Assembly: GCF_019063845.1 (NCBI RefSeq)
Contig: NZ_CP077683.1
Coordinates: 4,590,001-4,654,000, forward strand
Source of the DNA: Geomonas subterranea
GTDB taxonomy: Bacteria > Desulfobacterota > Desulfuromonadia > Geobacterales > Geobacteraceae
Reading direction: 5' to 3'
Length of the DNA stretch: 64,000 nt
The notes beneath the pieces are model-generated. The model worked only from the letters and a program-made list of their open reading frames with translations, was not told the DNA's origin and ran no database searches. A program made the position numbers and the translations under genes. Shown piece after piece: positions 29,036 through 39,662 of this stretch; position 1 is the first letter of the stretch; the number at the start of each line of letters is the position of its first letter.

Positions 29036-29845
29036 ATGGCGGCAGAGATAGACAGAGACAAGGTGCGGGCGTCGTTCCACCGGCAGGCGACGGATTACGA
29101 CCGGCACGCGGTGGTCCAGGGGCGGGTGGTGGAGAAGCTGCTCGTGTTGCTGCAGGCGGAAGGCGTGAGTCCGGCTCGTCTGCTGGACATCGGTGCGGGG
29201 ACCGGGAGGCTATTGGCGCGGCTAACCGAGCTGTACCCCGACGCGGATACCGTTGGCGTGGATCTTGCGCCTGGCATGTGCGAGACCGCAGCCAGAAATC
29301 TCGCGGGCAGGCGCGTTCGCATGTTGAACGCCGACGCCGAGTCGCTCCCCTTCGATGCGGAGAGCTTCGACGTGGTCGTTTCCACCTCGACCTATCAGTG
29401 GCTTGCTACGCTGGACCAGGCATTCGACGAGGCGCAACGCGTGCTGGCGCCCGGCGGGGTCTTCTGCTTCGCCCTTTTCGGTGAGCGCACCCTGTTCGAA
29501 TTGAGGGAGTCCTACCGCGCCGTGCTGGATGGCGGTGCCGACCGCACGCACAGCTTTTTTTCCTGTAATGAGGTGTCGGCCGCTTTGGAGCGCGCCGGGT
29601 TTGATAACGCCAGGGTCAGCTCGGAGCTGGAGGTGGAACTCCACCCGGACGTGCCGGAGTTGCTGCGCTCTTTGAAGCGGATAGGGGCCGGCAGCACGGC
29701 GCCCGCCAGCCGCAGGGGGCTTTCGGAGCGGCGGATGATGCTGGAGATGATGGAGAGCTACCGCAGGCGGTTCGGCCGCGAGGACGGCGTGCCGGCCACG
29801 TACGACGTGGTCTACGGCGTGGCGAGGAAGGCGGAGGGCGAATAA
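29036..29845 (+). CDS. bioC: Malonyl-ACP O-methyltransferase
   Basis: This SAM-dependent methyltransferase masks malonyl-ACP as its methyl ester to prime pimeloyl chain synthesis. The 269-residue protein has motif I LLDIGAGTGRLLARL, the acidic VGVDLAPGM, motif II-like SFDVVVSTSTYQWL and the BioC-type VLAPGGVFCFALFGERTLFELRESY. The N-terminal SFHRQATDYDRHAVVQ is characteristic of BioC. It closes the biotin operon. The last codons (GGC GAA TAA) are part of a REP palindrome at 29836-29855. Confidence 0.92.
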   Translation: MAAEIDRDKVRASFHRQATDYDRHAVVQGRVVEKLLVLLQAEGVSPARLLDIGAGTGRLLARLTELYPDADTVGVDLAPGMCETAARNLAGRRVRMLNADAESLPFDAESFDVVVSTSTYQWLATLDQAFDEAQRVLAPGGVFCFALFGERTLFELRESYRAVLDGGADRTHSFFSCNEVSAALERAGFDNARVSSELEVELHPDVPELLRSLKRIGAGSTAPASRRGLSERRMMLEMMESYRRRFGREDGVPATYDVVYGVARKAEGE

Positions 29846-29855
29846 TTATTCGCCC
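29836..29855. repeat. REP palindrome overlapping the bioC stop codon
   Basis: gggcgaataattattcgccc is a perfect 20-base palindrome followed by ctaca, belonging to the same family as the copies at 2465, 46535-46915 and 63716. It contains the last two sense codons and TAA stop of bioC. Confidence 0.8.
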
Positions 29856-29869
29856 CTACAGGTGCACAC

Positions 29870-29904
29870 AAAAAGGGGGAGCTGCCGTAATGGTCGCCCC
29901 CCTT
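29870..29904 (-). terminator. Terminator of ettA
   Basis: On the minus strand, aaggggg and cccccttttt flank a loop of about 18 bases and the stem ends in five T. It lies about 25 bases beyond the ettA stop and may also stop bioC transcripts. Confidence 0.6.
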
Positions 29905-29927
29905 GTCGTTGAACGCTCGTTTTTCGC

Positions 29928-31613
29928 CTACGCCCTGGTGAGCTGGCGGTACCGGATGCGGTGCGGCTGGTCCGCGGCGGTCCCCAGGCGGGCGTGGCGG
30001 TCTTCCTCGTACTCGGAGTAGTTCCCCTCGAACCAGACCACCTTGCTGTCACCCTCGAAGGCGAGGATGTGGGTGGCGATTCTGTCCAGGAACCAGCGGT
30101 CGTGGGAGATGACCACGGCGCAGCCTGCGAAGTTCTCCAGCGCTTCCTCAAGAGCACGCATGGTGTTGACGTCGAGATCGTTGGTCGGCTCGTCCAGCAG
30201 GATCACGTTGCCGCCTTCCTTGAGCATCTTGGCGAGATGCACGCGGTTGCGCTCACCGCCGGAAAGCATGCCGACCTTCTTCTGCTGGTCGGCGCCGGAG
30301 AAGTTGAAACGGGCCACGTAGGCGCGGGAGTTGACCAGCTGCTTGCCGAGCTGGAGCTGCTCCTGCCCCTCCGAGATCACTTCCCAGATCGTCTTGTCCG
30401 GATCGAGCGCGTCCCTGCTCTGGTCCACGTAGGCGAGCTTCACGGTCTCGCCGGTCTTGAAGCTGCCGGAATCCGGCTTCTCCTCGCCGGTGATCATGCG
30501 GAAGAGGGTGGTCTTGCCCGCGCCGTTGGGGCCGATCACGCCGACGATGCCGCCCGGCGGGAGCCTGAACTCCATCCCTTCGATGAGGAGCTTGTCGCCG
30601 TACCCCTTGCTGACGTTCTCCGCCTCGACCACCACTCCGCCCAGACGCGGCCCCGGCGGAATGAATATCTCGAGGTCCTTCGCGCGCTGCTCGCTCTCGG
30701 TGTTGAGAAGGTCCTCGTAGGAATTGATGCGCGCCTTACCCTTGGCGTGACGCCCCTTGGGGGACATCCTGATCCACTCCAGTTCGCGCTTCAAGGTCTT
30801 CTGGCGCTCGCTCTCGCTCTTCTCCTCCTGGGCGAGGCGCTTCTCCTTCTGCTCCAGCCAGGAGGAGTAGTTCCCCTGCCACGGGATCCCCTGGCCGCGG
30901 TCCAGCTCCAGTATCCAGCCGGCCACGTTGTCCAGGAAGTAGCGGTCGTGGGTCACTGCGATGACGGTGCCGGCGTAGCGCTGCAGGTGCTGCTCCAGCC
31001 AGGCGACGCTCTCGGCGTCAAGGTGGTTGGTCGGCTCGTCCAAAAGCAGGATGTCCGGCTTTTGCAGCAGCAGGCGGCACAGGGCCACGCGGCGCTTCTC
31101 GCCGCCGGAGAGGTTGGCGACGTTGGTATCGGCGGGGGGGCAGCGCAGCGCGTCCATGGCGAGCTCGAGGCGGCTGTCCAGGTCCCACGCGTCCAGGTGG
31201 TCCAGCTTCTCCTGCACCTTGGCCTGGCGGTCGCAGAGTTTCTCCATCTCGGCGTCGGTCATCTCCTCGCCGAACTTCATGTTTATCTCGTTGAACTCGT
31301 TGACCAGGTCGACCACTTCCTGCACGCCTTCCTCGACGCACTGGCGCACGGTCTTGCTGGGGTCGAGGGTCGGCTCCTGCTCCAGGAACCCGACCGTGTG
31401 CCCCGGGGTGAGGATGGTCTTGCCGTTGAACTCCTTGTCCACGCCGGCCAGTATCTTCAGAAGGGAGCTCTTGCCGGAGCCGTTCAGACCGAGCACGCCG
31501 ATCTTGGCGCCGTAGAAGTAGGAGAGGTAGATGTCCTTCAGCACCGGTTTCTTATCGTAAAACTTGCTCACACCGATCATCGAGTAGATGACCTTGTTCG
31601 GCTCGATCGCCAT
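29928..31613 (-). CDS. ettA: Energy-dependent translational throttle protein EttA (ABC-F ATPase)
   Basis: This soluble ABC-F ATPase binds the ribosomal E site and gates the first elongation steps according to ATP/ADP. The 561-residue protein has two nucleotide-binding domains. The first has Walker [13 protein letters not shown], signature [11 protein letters not shown] and Walker [14 protein letters not shown]. The second has [23 protein letters not shown] and [12 protein letters not shown]. The interdomain linker ([21 protein letters not shown]) and the short arm insertion of EttA are present. ATG 31613 has ggagg upstream; the frame to 31679 runs into the promoter region. Confidence 0.94.
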   Translation of the reverse strand: MAIEPNKVIYSMIGVSKFYDKKPVLKDIYLSYFYGAKIGVLGLNGSGKSSLLKILAGVDKEFNGKTILTPGHTVGFLEQEPTLDPSKTVRQCVEEGVQEVVDLVNEFNEINMKFGEEMTDAEMEKLCDRQAKVQEKLDHLDAWDLDSRLELAMDALRCPPADTNVANLSGGEKRRVALCRLLLQKPDILLLDEPTNHLDAESVAWLEQHLQRYAGTVIAVTHDRYFLDNVAGWILELDRGQGIPWQGNYSSWLEQKEKRLAQEEKSESERQKTLKRELEWIRMSPKGRHAKGKARINSYEDLLNTESEQRAKDLEIFIPPGPRLGGVVVEAENVSKGYGDKLLIEGMEFRLPPGGIVGVIGPNGAGKTTLFRMITGEEKPDSGSFKTGETVKLAYVDQSRDALDPDKTIWEVISEGQEQLQLGKQLVNSRAYVARFNFSGADQQKKVGMLSGGERNRVHLAKMLKEGGNVILLDEPTNDLDVNTMRALEEALENFAGCAVVISHDRWFLDRIATHILAFEGDSKVVWFEGNYSEYEEDRHARLGTAADQPHRIRYRQLTRA

Positions 31614-31666
31614 GCCTGCCTCCGTATTGTTTTTATTGAACTTTGTCCCGTTTTGTAAAGTCGCCA

Positions 31667-31696
31667 TTATTACATGCAACTACCGCGACGTGTCAA
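31667..31696 (-). promoter_or_regulatory. Promoter of ettA
   Basis: On the minus strand, TTGACA (31696-31691), an 18-base spacer and TAATAA (31672-31667) lie about 54 bases before ATG 31613. Confidence 0.55.
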
Positions 31697-31720
31697 CTGC
31701 CATAACCGGGGAGTCCGTCC

Positions 31721-31749
31721 TTGACATTCCCCTTTATGTATAGTTAAAT
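31721..31749 (+). promoter_or_regulatory. Promoter of the RCC1-repeat lipoprotein gene
   Basis: TTGACA (31721-31726), a 17-base spacer and TTAAAT (31744-31749) lie 37 bases before ATG 31786. It is divergent from the ettA promoter. Confidence 0.5.
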
Positions 31750-31785
31750 CCGCCGGATCGAATTAACGAGCAAGGGGTCTCTCAT

Positions 31786-33111
31786 ATGCAAACTCGCAGG
31801 CGTTGCAGGCTTTTTATCTGCGCCGGGCTTCTTACTGCCGCACTCTCCGGTTGCGGCGGTTCCTCCTCCAACGAACACATCCCCTCCACGGTCTCCATTT
31901 TCTACGAGCACAGCGTCCTGTTGAAGAACGGCTCCACCTACACCATGGGGTACAACGGTTTCGGCCAGTTGGGGGATGGGACCCTCACCCAGCGGGAGAT
32001 CGCGGTTCCGGTGCCGGGAATGGAGCAGATGCTGCAAGCCACCGCGGGCAATGCGCACACCATGGTTACCAACGGAAGCGACCTGTATTCGTGGGGCTAC
32101 AACCTCTACGGGCAGTTGGGCAACAAGGACGCCTCGACCACCTACCCCGATTCCTATAAAAGCTCCCCGGTCAAGGTGACCTTTGATCCTGCGGTTGCCG
32201 CGGTTACCGATATCGCCGCAGGCGGGTACCACTCCCTCGCCATCGCCGACGGCAAGCTCTATGCCTGGGGTTACAATTTCTACCGCCAGCTCGGCAACAG
32301 CCTGGGCACCAATTCCAAGGTTCCCCTCCAGATCACCACCGGCCACGAAGGCGAGGACCTCACCGCGCTGGCCCCCAAGAAGGTGGCTGCGGGCGGCCTG
32401 TTCTCCATGGCGCTTTTCGGCAACGGCGACGTTTACGTCTGGGGGAACAACAGGAATATCACCAAGTCGGACCGCATCAACGAGCTCGTTTCCTTCAGCA
32501 CCTACTCGTCCGTCTGCTCCAGCCCCAAGAAGGTGATCTTCCCAGGCACGGACAAGATAGAGCAGATAGCCGCCCTCGCCAGCGCCGGGCTCGCGCTCCA
32601 GGTACAGCGGGACGGATCAGGGAAAACCACTAAACAGATTCTGTGGGGGTGGGGACACAACGATCGGGGCGAGTTGGGCCCGAACATCGAAATAGGAAAG
32701 AGCAGCACAACGCCGGTGCAGGTATGGAGTGTCGATGTCGCCGATGACTTGTCCGTCGAGATCAAGAAGATAGTGACCGGGACCAACCACATCCTGCTGC
32801 TCATGGGGTCGCGTGGGAGCCTGCAGAACGACGGCAACTGGTATGTCAACGCCATCGGCCTCAACTCCGCCGGCCAGCTGGGCAACGGCACCACCACCAG
32901 CAGCTCGGAAATGATCCGCACCCTGAACTCCGTCGGCGCTCCGATGGCCGACGTTTCAGACATCGCCGCCTTCGGCAAGACCTCTTTCGCCTTGGTCGCC
33001 GGCGCCTGGTACGGCTGGGGCAACAACACCATGGGGCAGCTCGGCAACACGGTCGACACCAAGACGGGAATCCCCTTCTTCAAGACGCCGGTCACGGTCA
33101 AGTTCAAGTAG
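31786..33111 (+). CDS. RCC1-repeat beta-propeller lipoprotein
   Basis: This 441-residue exported protein has a lipobox-like GLLTAALSGCGGSSS (Cys at about 23), so it is probably lipid-anchored. The rest is made of RCC1/ATS1-type repeats with the recurrent core YxWGxNxxGQLG: TMGYNGFGQLGDGT, YSWGYNLYGQLGN, YAWGYNFYRQLGN, YVWGNNRN, WGWGHNDRGELG, IGLNSAGQLGNGT and YGWGNNTMGQLGN. That makes seven blades, the count for one propeller. The family mediates protein-protein contacts; the partner is unknown. It is single, with its own promoter and a strong terminator. Confidence 0.9.
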   Translation: MQTRRRCRLFICAGLLTAALSGCGGSSSNEHIPSTVSIFYEHSVLLKNGSTYTMGYNGFGQLGDGTLTQREIAVPVPGMEQMLQATAGNAHTMVTNGSDLYSWGYNLYGQLGNKDASTTYPDSYKSSPVKVTFDPAVAAVTDIAAGGYHSLAIADGKLYAWGYNFYRQLGNSLGTNSKVPLQITTGHEGEDLTALAPKKVAAGGLFSMALFGNGDVYVWGNNRNITKSDRINELVSFSTYSSVCSSPKKVIFPGTDKIEQIAALASAGLALQVQRDGSGKTTKQILWGWGHNDRGELGPNIEIGKSSTTPVQVWSVDVADDLSVEIKKIVTGTNHILLLMGSRGSLQNDGNWYVNAIGLNSAGQLGNGTTTSSSEMIRTLNSVGAPMADVSDIAAFGKTSFALVAGAWYGWGNNTMGQLGNTVDTKTGIPFFKTPVTVKFK

Positions 33112-33129
33112 CACAATTGTCAGAAGGGA

Positions 33130-33175
33130 TACGGCTTTAGCCTTGTGTCACAGGGCGAAGCCGTACCCCCTTTTC
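33130..33175 (+). terminator. Terminator after the RCC1 lipoprotein gene
   Basis: TACGGCTT (33130-33137) pairs with AAGCCGTA (33158-33165). An inner stem ccttgtg/cacaggg extends it, and CCCCCTTTTCCC follows. Confidence 0.7.
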
Positions 33176-33255
33176 CCTTGACTTGGCTGGCGCAAATAGT
33201 TTAGTTTGACGGATTGTTTCACAGCCCAACGCGGTAAAGAAAGGTTGCAGATAAC

Positions 33256-34734
33256 ATGGAAGAGTTGAGCGAACTGCTGTTGCAGAGAAGACGCAAGGTA
33301 GATGCATTGTGGGAGGCGGGGATCAACCCGTACCCGAACGATTATAAACCTCAGCATACCTCGGCCGACGTGCGCGACGCCTACGGCGACAAGGAAGTGA
33401 TCGAGGACGACCCGCAGACCTTCGTGGTCGCCGGCCGCATCATCATGCGCCGCTCTTTCGGCAAGGCGGCCTTCGTGCAGGTGCAGGACCGCAAGGGTCG
33501 CATGCAGCTTTACCTGAAGAAGGACACCCTGGGCGAGGAGCTCTTCGCCGAGTTCGAAAACTACGATATCGGCGACATCATCGGCGCCACCGGCACCCCG
33601 TTCCGCACCAAGACCGGCGAGCTTTCCCTGGCCGTTTCCACCGTCCGCCTGCTTACCAAGTCGCTTCTGCCGCTGCCCGAGAAGTTCCACGGCTTGACCG
33701 ACGTGGAGACACGTTACCGCCAGCGTTACGTTGACCTGATCGTATCCCCCGAGGTGCGCGAGGTCTTCTACAAGCGCTCCAGGGTCGTGCAGCTGATCCG
33801 CGAGTTCATGACCAACAAGGACTTCCTTGAGGTCGAGACCCCGATGATGCACCCGATCCCCGGCGGCGCCACCGCGAAGCCGTTTGTCACCCATCACAAC
33901 GCCCTGGACATGGAACTGTTCCTGCGCATCGCCCCGGAACTCTACCTGAAGCGCCTGGTGGTGGGCGGTTTCGAGCGCGTCTTCGAGATCAACCGCAACT
34001 TCCGTAACGAAGGGATCTCGGTGCGCCACAACCCCGAGTTCACCATGATGGAGTTCTACCAGGCCTACGCGACCTTCGAGGACCTGATGAACTTCACCGA
34101 GGAGCTTCTCTGCCACGTGACCCAGGAACTCCTGGGGACCCTGGACTTCACCTACGGCGACGAGGCGATCAGCTTCCAGCGCCCCTGGAAGAGGTTCACC
34201 GTGAAGGAAGCGATCCTCGAGTACGGCGACATCGACGCGAAGAGCCTCGAGGACCGCGACCTCGCCTACGCCTATGCCCAGAAGATCGGGCTGGAGCTCC
34301 CCGAAGACATCGGTTACGGGAAACTGATCACCGAGATCTTCGAGGAGGTCGCCGAGACCAAGCTGATCCAGCCGACCTTCATCACCAACTACCCGACCGA
34401 GGTCTCCCCCCTTTCCAGGAAGAACGACCACGACCCCGATTACGTGGACCGCTTCGAATTCTTCTGCGCCGGCCGCGAGATGGCCAACGCCTTTTCCGAG
34501 CTGAACGACCCGCGCGACCAGAAGGAGCGCTTCCTGGCCCAGGTGGCCGCCAAGGACAAGGGCGACGAAGAGGCACACTACATGGACGAGGACTACATCC
34601 GCGCCCTGGAGTATGGCCTGCCGCCGACCGCTGGCGAGGGGATCGGCATCGACCGTCTGGTCATGCTCCTCACCGACTCGCCGTCGATCCGCGACGTGAT
34701 CCTGTTCCCGCAGCTGCGCAAAGAGGGGAAATAA
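33256..34734 (+). CDS. lysS: Lysyl-tRNA synthetase, class II
   Basis: This enzyme charges tRNA-Lys. The 492-residue protein has an N-terminal OB-fold anticodon-binding domain (about 55-150, VVAGRIIMRRSFGKAAFVQV) and a class II catalytic core. Motif 1 is near FLEVETPMMHPIPGG, motif 2 is FEINRNFRNEGISVRHNPEFT, and motif 3 is GEGIGIDRLVMLLTD. The lysine-specific loop NYPTEVSPLSRKN is present. The ATG has aaaggttgcag upstream. Its stop codon overlaps the lolC start (TAATG), so it heads the envelope operon. Confidence 0.97.
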   Translation: MEELSELLLQRRRKVDALWEAGINPYPNDYKPQHTSADVRDAYGDKEVIEDDPQTFVVAGRIIMRRSFGKAAFVQVQDRKGRMQLYLKKDTLGEELFAEFENYDIGDIIGATGTPFRTKTGELSLAVSTVRLLTKSLLPLPEKFHGLTDVETRYRQRYVDLIVSPEVREVFYKRSRVVQLIREFMTNKDFLEVETPMMHPIPGGATAKPFVTHHNALDMELFLRIAPELYLKRLVVGGFERVFEINRNFRNEGISVRHNPEFTMMEFYQAYATFEDLMNFTEELLCHVTQELLGTLDFTYGDEAISFQRPWKRFTVKEAILEYGDIDAKSLEDRDLAYAYAQKIGLELPEDIGYGKLITEIFEEVAETKLIQPTFITNYPTEVSPLSRKNDHDPDYVDRFEFFCAGREMANAFSELNDPRDQKERFLAQVAAKDKGDEEAHYMDEDYIRALEYGLPPTAGEGIGIDRLVMLLTDSPSIRDVILFPQLRKEGK

Positions 34735-35976
34735 TGCCCTTTGAGCTCTTCATAGGGCTGCGCTACCTGAAGGCGAAGCGCAAATCGACCTTCATCTCGC
34801 TGATCACCCTCATCTCGGTGGCCGGCGTGGCACTCGGCGTCATGGCGCTGATCATCGTGCTGGCCGTCATGACCGGTTTCGAGGAGGACCTGAAGGAGAA
34901 GATCCTTGGGACCAACGCGCACATCGTGGTGTTAAACGGCCTGGGCGCGGTGCAGGACTACCCGCAGGTGATGAAGAAGCTTGAGGGGATGGACGGCGTG
35001 GTCGCCGCCACCCCGTTCATCTACAACCAGGTCATGCTCTCCACCGGCAAGAACGTCTCCGGTGTCGTCCTGCGCGGCATCGACGTCGCCACCGACGCGA
35101 AGGTGACCAACCTGCACAAGTCCATGGTCGAAGGTGACCTGAAGTCGCTGGAAGCCGAGGTGGGGAAAACGCCGGGGGTGGTGATCGGCAAGGAACTCGC
35201 CAAGAACCTGGGGCTGTTTCTGGGTGACACGGTGGACGTGATCTCCCCGATGGGGAACATCACGCCGCTTGGCATGATGCCCAAGCTGAACCGCTTCCGC
35301 ATCACCGGCATCTTCAACACCGGCATGTTCGAGTACGACTCGACGCTCGCCTACGTCTCCTTGAAGGAGGCGCAGCAGTTCCTGGGGCTGGGCGACGTGG
35401 TGACCGGGGTCCAGCTGAAGGTGCGCGACGTCTACAAGGCGGGCGAACTGGCGCGCCGGATCGACCGTGAACTGGGCCCCCCCTACCATGCCCGCGACTG
35501 GATGCAGATGAACAAGAACATCCTCTTCGCGCTCAAGACCGAGAAGAGCGTCATGTTCATCATCCTGACCCTGATCGTGCTGGTGGCCGCCTTCGGCATC
35601 GCCTCCACGCTGTTCATGGTGGTCATGGAGAAGACGCGCGACATCGCGATACTGAAGTCCATGGGGGCGACCAGCCGCAGCATCATGCGCATCTTCGTCT
35701 TCGAGGGGCTCATCATCGGCGTGCTGGGCACCATCCTCGGTGTCCTCGGCGGGCTTCTCGTCGCCCTCAACCTGGAGCCGATCGTCTCGGTGATCCAGAA
35801 GCTGACCGGCTTCGAGCTTTTCAGCAAGGACATCTACTATCTGGACCACTTCCCGTCCCAGGTGGTGGCCTCCGACGTGGTGCTGATCAGCGTCACCGCC
35901 GTGCTCATCTCCTTCGCCGCGACGCTGTACCCTTCCTGGGCCGCCTCGCGCATGGCCCCCGCCGAGGCGCTGCGCT

Positions 35977-35984
<8 letters not shown>
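34734..35984 (+). CDS. lolC: Lipoprotein-releasing ABC transporter permease
   Basis: This inner-membrane subunit of the Lol exporter extracts outer-membrane lipoproteins. The 416-residue protein has the family layout: helix 1 at about 20-50 ([22 protein letters not shown]), a periplasmic MacB-like domain at about 50-260, and three helices in the C-terminal FtsX domain ([36 protein letters not shown] and [21 protein letters not shown]). One permease accompanies one ATPase here. It could be a LolC/E or a single LolF-type permease. It overlaps lysS by one base and lolD by 8. Confidence 0.92.
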
Positions 35985-36657
<673 letters not shown>

Positions 36658-36715
36658 ACCAAGCCGCCCCTTTTTCATTGATTGATTATTTTCTTTGGCT
36701 TTTTCGGGGGACCCT

Positions 36716-39112
36716 TTGCTGCGTAAATCGTTATCTACCCTGCTTGCCGCTCAGCTGATCTGTTTGACGGTTGCCTCCGCCCAGGCCGAGCAAGCCGCTG
36801 CCGGGAAGGCCGCCGATACCGCCTCCGCGGACAAGGGCGCTGCCGACAAGGGTGCCGGCGAACTGGCTGCGGGCGACAAGATCGTGGCGGTGAAGATCGG
36901 CGGCAACCACCGCATCGAGACCGCGGCCATCCTCCAGGCGGTCCGCCTCAAGGCCGGCGATGTCGTCACCCCCGACAAGGTCGACGCCGACATCCGCGCC
37001 ATCTACAAGCTCGGGCACTTTACCGACGTGAAGGCGCAGAGCGAGCCCAAGGACGGCGGCGTAGCCGTCGAGTACGTGGTTACCGAAAAGCCGATCGTGC
37101 GCGAGGTGAAGATCGAGGGGGCCAAGGAACTCTCCGCCGACAAGGTCCGCGAGGCGATCGAGATCAAGCCCAACAGCGTCTTCTCCGCCAAGGACCTGCA
37201 AAAGAGCGTCAAGAAGGTGAAGAAGCTGTACTCCGACGAGGGGTACTACCTCGCCGAGGTTTCCGGCGACCTGAGCATCCGCTCCGATACCGAGGTTCAC
37301 GTCATCTTCCGCATCAAGGAAGGGGACAAGGTCCTGATCCAGCAGATCGAGTTCGAGGGGAACCACGCCTTTTCGGACAAGAAGCTGAAGAAGACCATGG
37401 AAACCGGCGAGAAGTGGTTCCTTTCCTGGTTGACCGGCGCGGGGACCTACAAGGAAGAGGTGATGAAGAACGACGTCAACCTCCTCACCGAACACTACAT
37501 GAACAACGGCTACGTCAACGTGAAGATCGGCGAGCCGAAGCTGGAGCTGCTCCCGGACCGCAAGGGGCTCAAGGTGACCATCGGCATCACCGAAGGTGAG
37601 CAGTACCGCGTCGGCAAGCTCGGCTTCAAGGGAGAGCTCCTCGAGAGCGAGACCGTGCTGAACGCCAAGCTCAAGGAGAAGGGGGGGCAGCTTTTCAGCC
37701 GCGCCGACCTGCGCGCCGACGTCTTCGCCCTGACCGACCTCTACGCCGACAAGGGGTACGCATTCGCCAATGCCTCTCCGCTCACCAAGCTGAACCCGGA
37801 GAGCCACACCATCGACATCACCTTCGACATGGAGAAGGGGCAAAAGGTCACCATCGACCGGATCAACATCACCGGCAACGTGAAAAGCCGCGACAAGGTG
37901 GTGCGCCGCGAACTGAGGCTCGACGAGGGGGACCTGTACAGCTCCACCGCGCTTAAAAGGAGCAAGCAGAACCTGATGAACACCGGCTTCTTCGAGGAGG
38001 CTAACCTGGCCACGGCCAAGGGGAGCGCCGCCGACAAGCTCGACCTCAACGTCGAGGTCAAGGAGAAGCCGACCGGGACCTTCAGCATCGGGGCGGGCTA
38101 CAGCTCGCTGGACGGGATCATCGGCCAGGGCTCCGTACAGCAGGCGAACTTCCTGGGGCTGGGGCTCAAGATGACGGCGGCCGCATCGCTTGGGAGCAAG
38201 TCGCAGACCTACAACCTCGGCCTCACCGACCCCTACTTCATGGACACCAAGTGGACCCTGGGCGCCGACATCTACCGCAACGAGCGGCAGTATCTCGACT
38301 ACACCCGCAGGGCCACCGGCGGCGACATCAAGGCGGGCTACCCCCTCTCCGACACCGTCAGCACCTTCTGGCTCTACAAGTACGAGGTGAAGGAGATCTT
38401 CGACGAGTCGGCCGACCTGTTGAAGAACATCAGCAACGGGACGGTGCTGGCCCCGGAGACCAACTCCACCACCAGCGCCATCGTCGCCAGCATCTCCAGG
38501 AACACCACCGATTACCGGCTGGACCCTTCCACGGGTATGCTGAACTCCCTCTCCCTCGAGTTCGCAGGCGTTGGGGGGAGCAACCGGTACATCAAATACC
38601 TCACCGAGCACACCCTGTTCCATCCGCTGTTCTACGGCGTGGGCTCGGTGCGCGGCACGGTGGGGTATGTCCAGTCCTACGGCGGCAAAGAGATCCCCAT
38701 CGACGAGAAGTTCTACCTGGGTGGCATCAGCTCTCTGCGCGGTTATGCCTCCAGGACGGTGAGCCCCTTCAAGACCACGCCCGCCGACAACGACGGCATC
38801 ACCGGCGCCAACGGCACCACGGACAACCGCGTCTACCTGGGGGGTGCCGTCGAGGCCGTCGCCAACGTGGAATGGTCCTTCCCGCTGTTGAAGGAAGCGG
38901 GGGTGAAAGGGGTGCTCTTCTTCGATGCCGGCAACTGCGACAACTCCTTCAGCAAGACCTTCGGCAACGTGCTGACCAGTTACGGCGGCGGTATCCGGTG
39001 GTACTCCCCGATCGGCCCGCTGCGGCTCGAGTACGGGGTTCCCCTCAACCCCAGAGAGGGAATCGACAGCAAAAGCGGCAAACTGGAGTTCTCAATCGGC
39101 AGCATTTTCTAA
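36716..39112 (+). CDS. bamA: Outer membrane protein assembly factor BamA
   Basis: This central outer-membrane insertase folds beta-barrel proteins. The protein has about 798 residues. After a signal peptide (LRKSLSTLLAAQLICL, cleavage near AQA), five POTRA domains occupy about 50-400 (first begins VAVKIGGNHRIETAAI). A 16-strand barrel follows from about 430, containing the lid-lock motif region GGISSLRGY and ending with an aromatic C-terminal residue (FSIGSIF) as required for Bam recognition. TTG 36716 is the chosen start, with gggggacc upstream. An upstream TTG at 36695 would disrupt the signal peptide. Confidence 0.95.
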   Translation: MLRKSLSTLLAAQLICLTVASAQAEQAAAGKAADTASADKGAADKGAGELAAGDKIVAVKIGGNHRIETAAILQAVRLKAGDVVTPDKVDADIRAIYKLGHFTDVKAQSEPKDGGVAVEYVVTEKPIVREVKIEGAKELSADKVREAIEIKPNSVFSAKDLQKSVKKVKKLYSDEGYYLAEVSGDLSIRSDTEVHVIFRIKEGDKVLIQQIEFEGNHAFSDKKLKKTMETGEKWFLSWLTGAGTYKEEVMKNDVNLLTEHYMNNGYVNVKIGEPKLELLPDRKGLKVTIGITEGEQYRVGKLGFKGELLESETVLNAKLKEKGGQLFSRADLRADVFALTDLYADKGYAFANASPLTKLNPESHTIDITFDMEKGQKVTIDRINITGNVKSRDKVVRRELRLDEGDLYSSTALKRSKQNLMNTGFFEEANLATAKGSAADKLDLNVEVKEKPTGTFSIGAGYSSLDGIIGQGSVQQANFLGLGLKMTAAASLGSKSQTYNLGLTDPYFMDTKWTLGADIYRNERQYLDYTRRATGGDIKAGYPLSDTVSTFWLYKYEVKEIFDESADLLKNISNGTVLAPETNSTTSAIVASISRNTTDYRLDPSTGMLNSLSLEFAGVGGSNRYIKYLTEHTLFHPLFYGVGSVRGTVGYVQSYGGKEIPIDEKFYLGGISSLRGYASRTVSPFKTTPADNDGITGANGTTDNRVYLGGAVEAVANVEWSFPLLKEAGVKGVLFFDAGNCDNSFSKTFGNVLTSYGGGIRWYSPIGPLRLEYGVPLNPREGIDSKSGKLEFSIGSIF

Positions 39113-39138
39113 AATCCATGTACTGCAAGGAGCAAGTC

Positions 39139-39651
39139 ATGAAACGTTTGATCATCGCAATTTCGCTGGTTCTGGCACTTCCGTTGTCGGTAATGGCTGC
39201 CGACTCCAAGGTTGGTTCCGTGGACATCCAGAAGGTGCTCTCGCAGTCCGACGCCGGCAAGGAGGCGAAGGACCAGCTGATGCAGAAGGCTTCCAAGTAC
39301 GAGGCCGAGAAGGCGGCCAAGGAGGCCGAACTGCTCAAGCTGAAGGGTGAGCTGGAGAGCCAGGGTACCGCGCTTCTCAACGAGACCGCCCGTGGCGCCA
39401 AGGATCGTGACTACCAGAAGGGGATGAAGGATTACCAGCGTTTCCTGAAGGACGCCCAGGACGACCTGCAGCTGAAGAACGCCGAGTACACCAACAAGAT
39501 CCTCGACGAGATCGGCAAGGTGGTCCAGGAGTTCGGCCGCAAGAGCGGCTACACCGCGATCTTCAGCAGGGAGACCATGGTGTACGTCGATCCGGCCGCC
39601 GATGTCACCGATGCCGTCCTGAAGGCATTCAACGAGAGCAGAAAGAAATAA
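39139..39651 (+). CDS. skp: Periplasmic chaperone Skp/OmpH family
   Basis: This 170-residue periplasmic protein has a signal peptide (MKRLIIAISLVLALPLSVMAA) and the OmpH pattern: VGSVDIQKVLSQSDAGKEAK, a long charged coiled coil at about 45-115, and the C-terminal strand region YTAIFSRETMVYVDPAADVT. It binds unfolded outer-membrane proteins on the way to BamA. ATG 39139 has aaggag upstream; the longer in-frame ORF comes from the bamA region and is not coding. The bamA-skp-lpxD order is conserved in many Gram-negative bacteria. Confidence 0.93.
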   Translation: MKRLIIAISLVLALPLSVMAADSKVGSVDIQKVLSQSDAGKEAKDQLMQKASKYEAEKAAKEAELLKLKGELESQGTALLNETARGAKDRDYQKGMKDYQRFLKDAQDDLQLKNAEYTNKILDEIGKVVQEFGRKSGYTAIFSRETMVYVDPAADVTDAVLKAFNESRKK

Positions 39652-39662
39652 GACCCTAACTG

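Noticed and set aside
29961-31658. 565-codon open frame on the + strand opposite ettA
   Set aside because: Same shadow effect. The minus strand has both ABC-F nucleotide-binding domains, a promoter and a ribosome site.
36731-38623. 630-codon open frame on the minus strand opposite bamA
   Set aside because: It is the antisense of a clear BamA. High-GC coding DNA with strong third-position bias leaves long open frames on the other strand. It has low-complexity Val/Gly/Asp/Leu composition and no domain.
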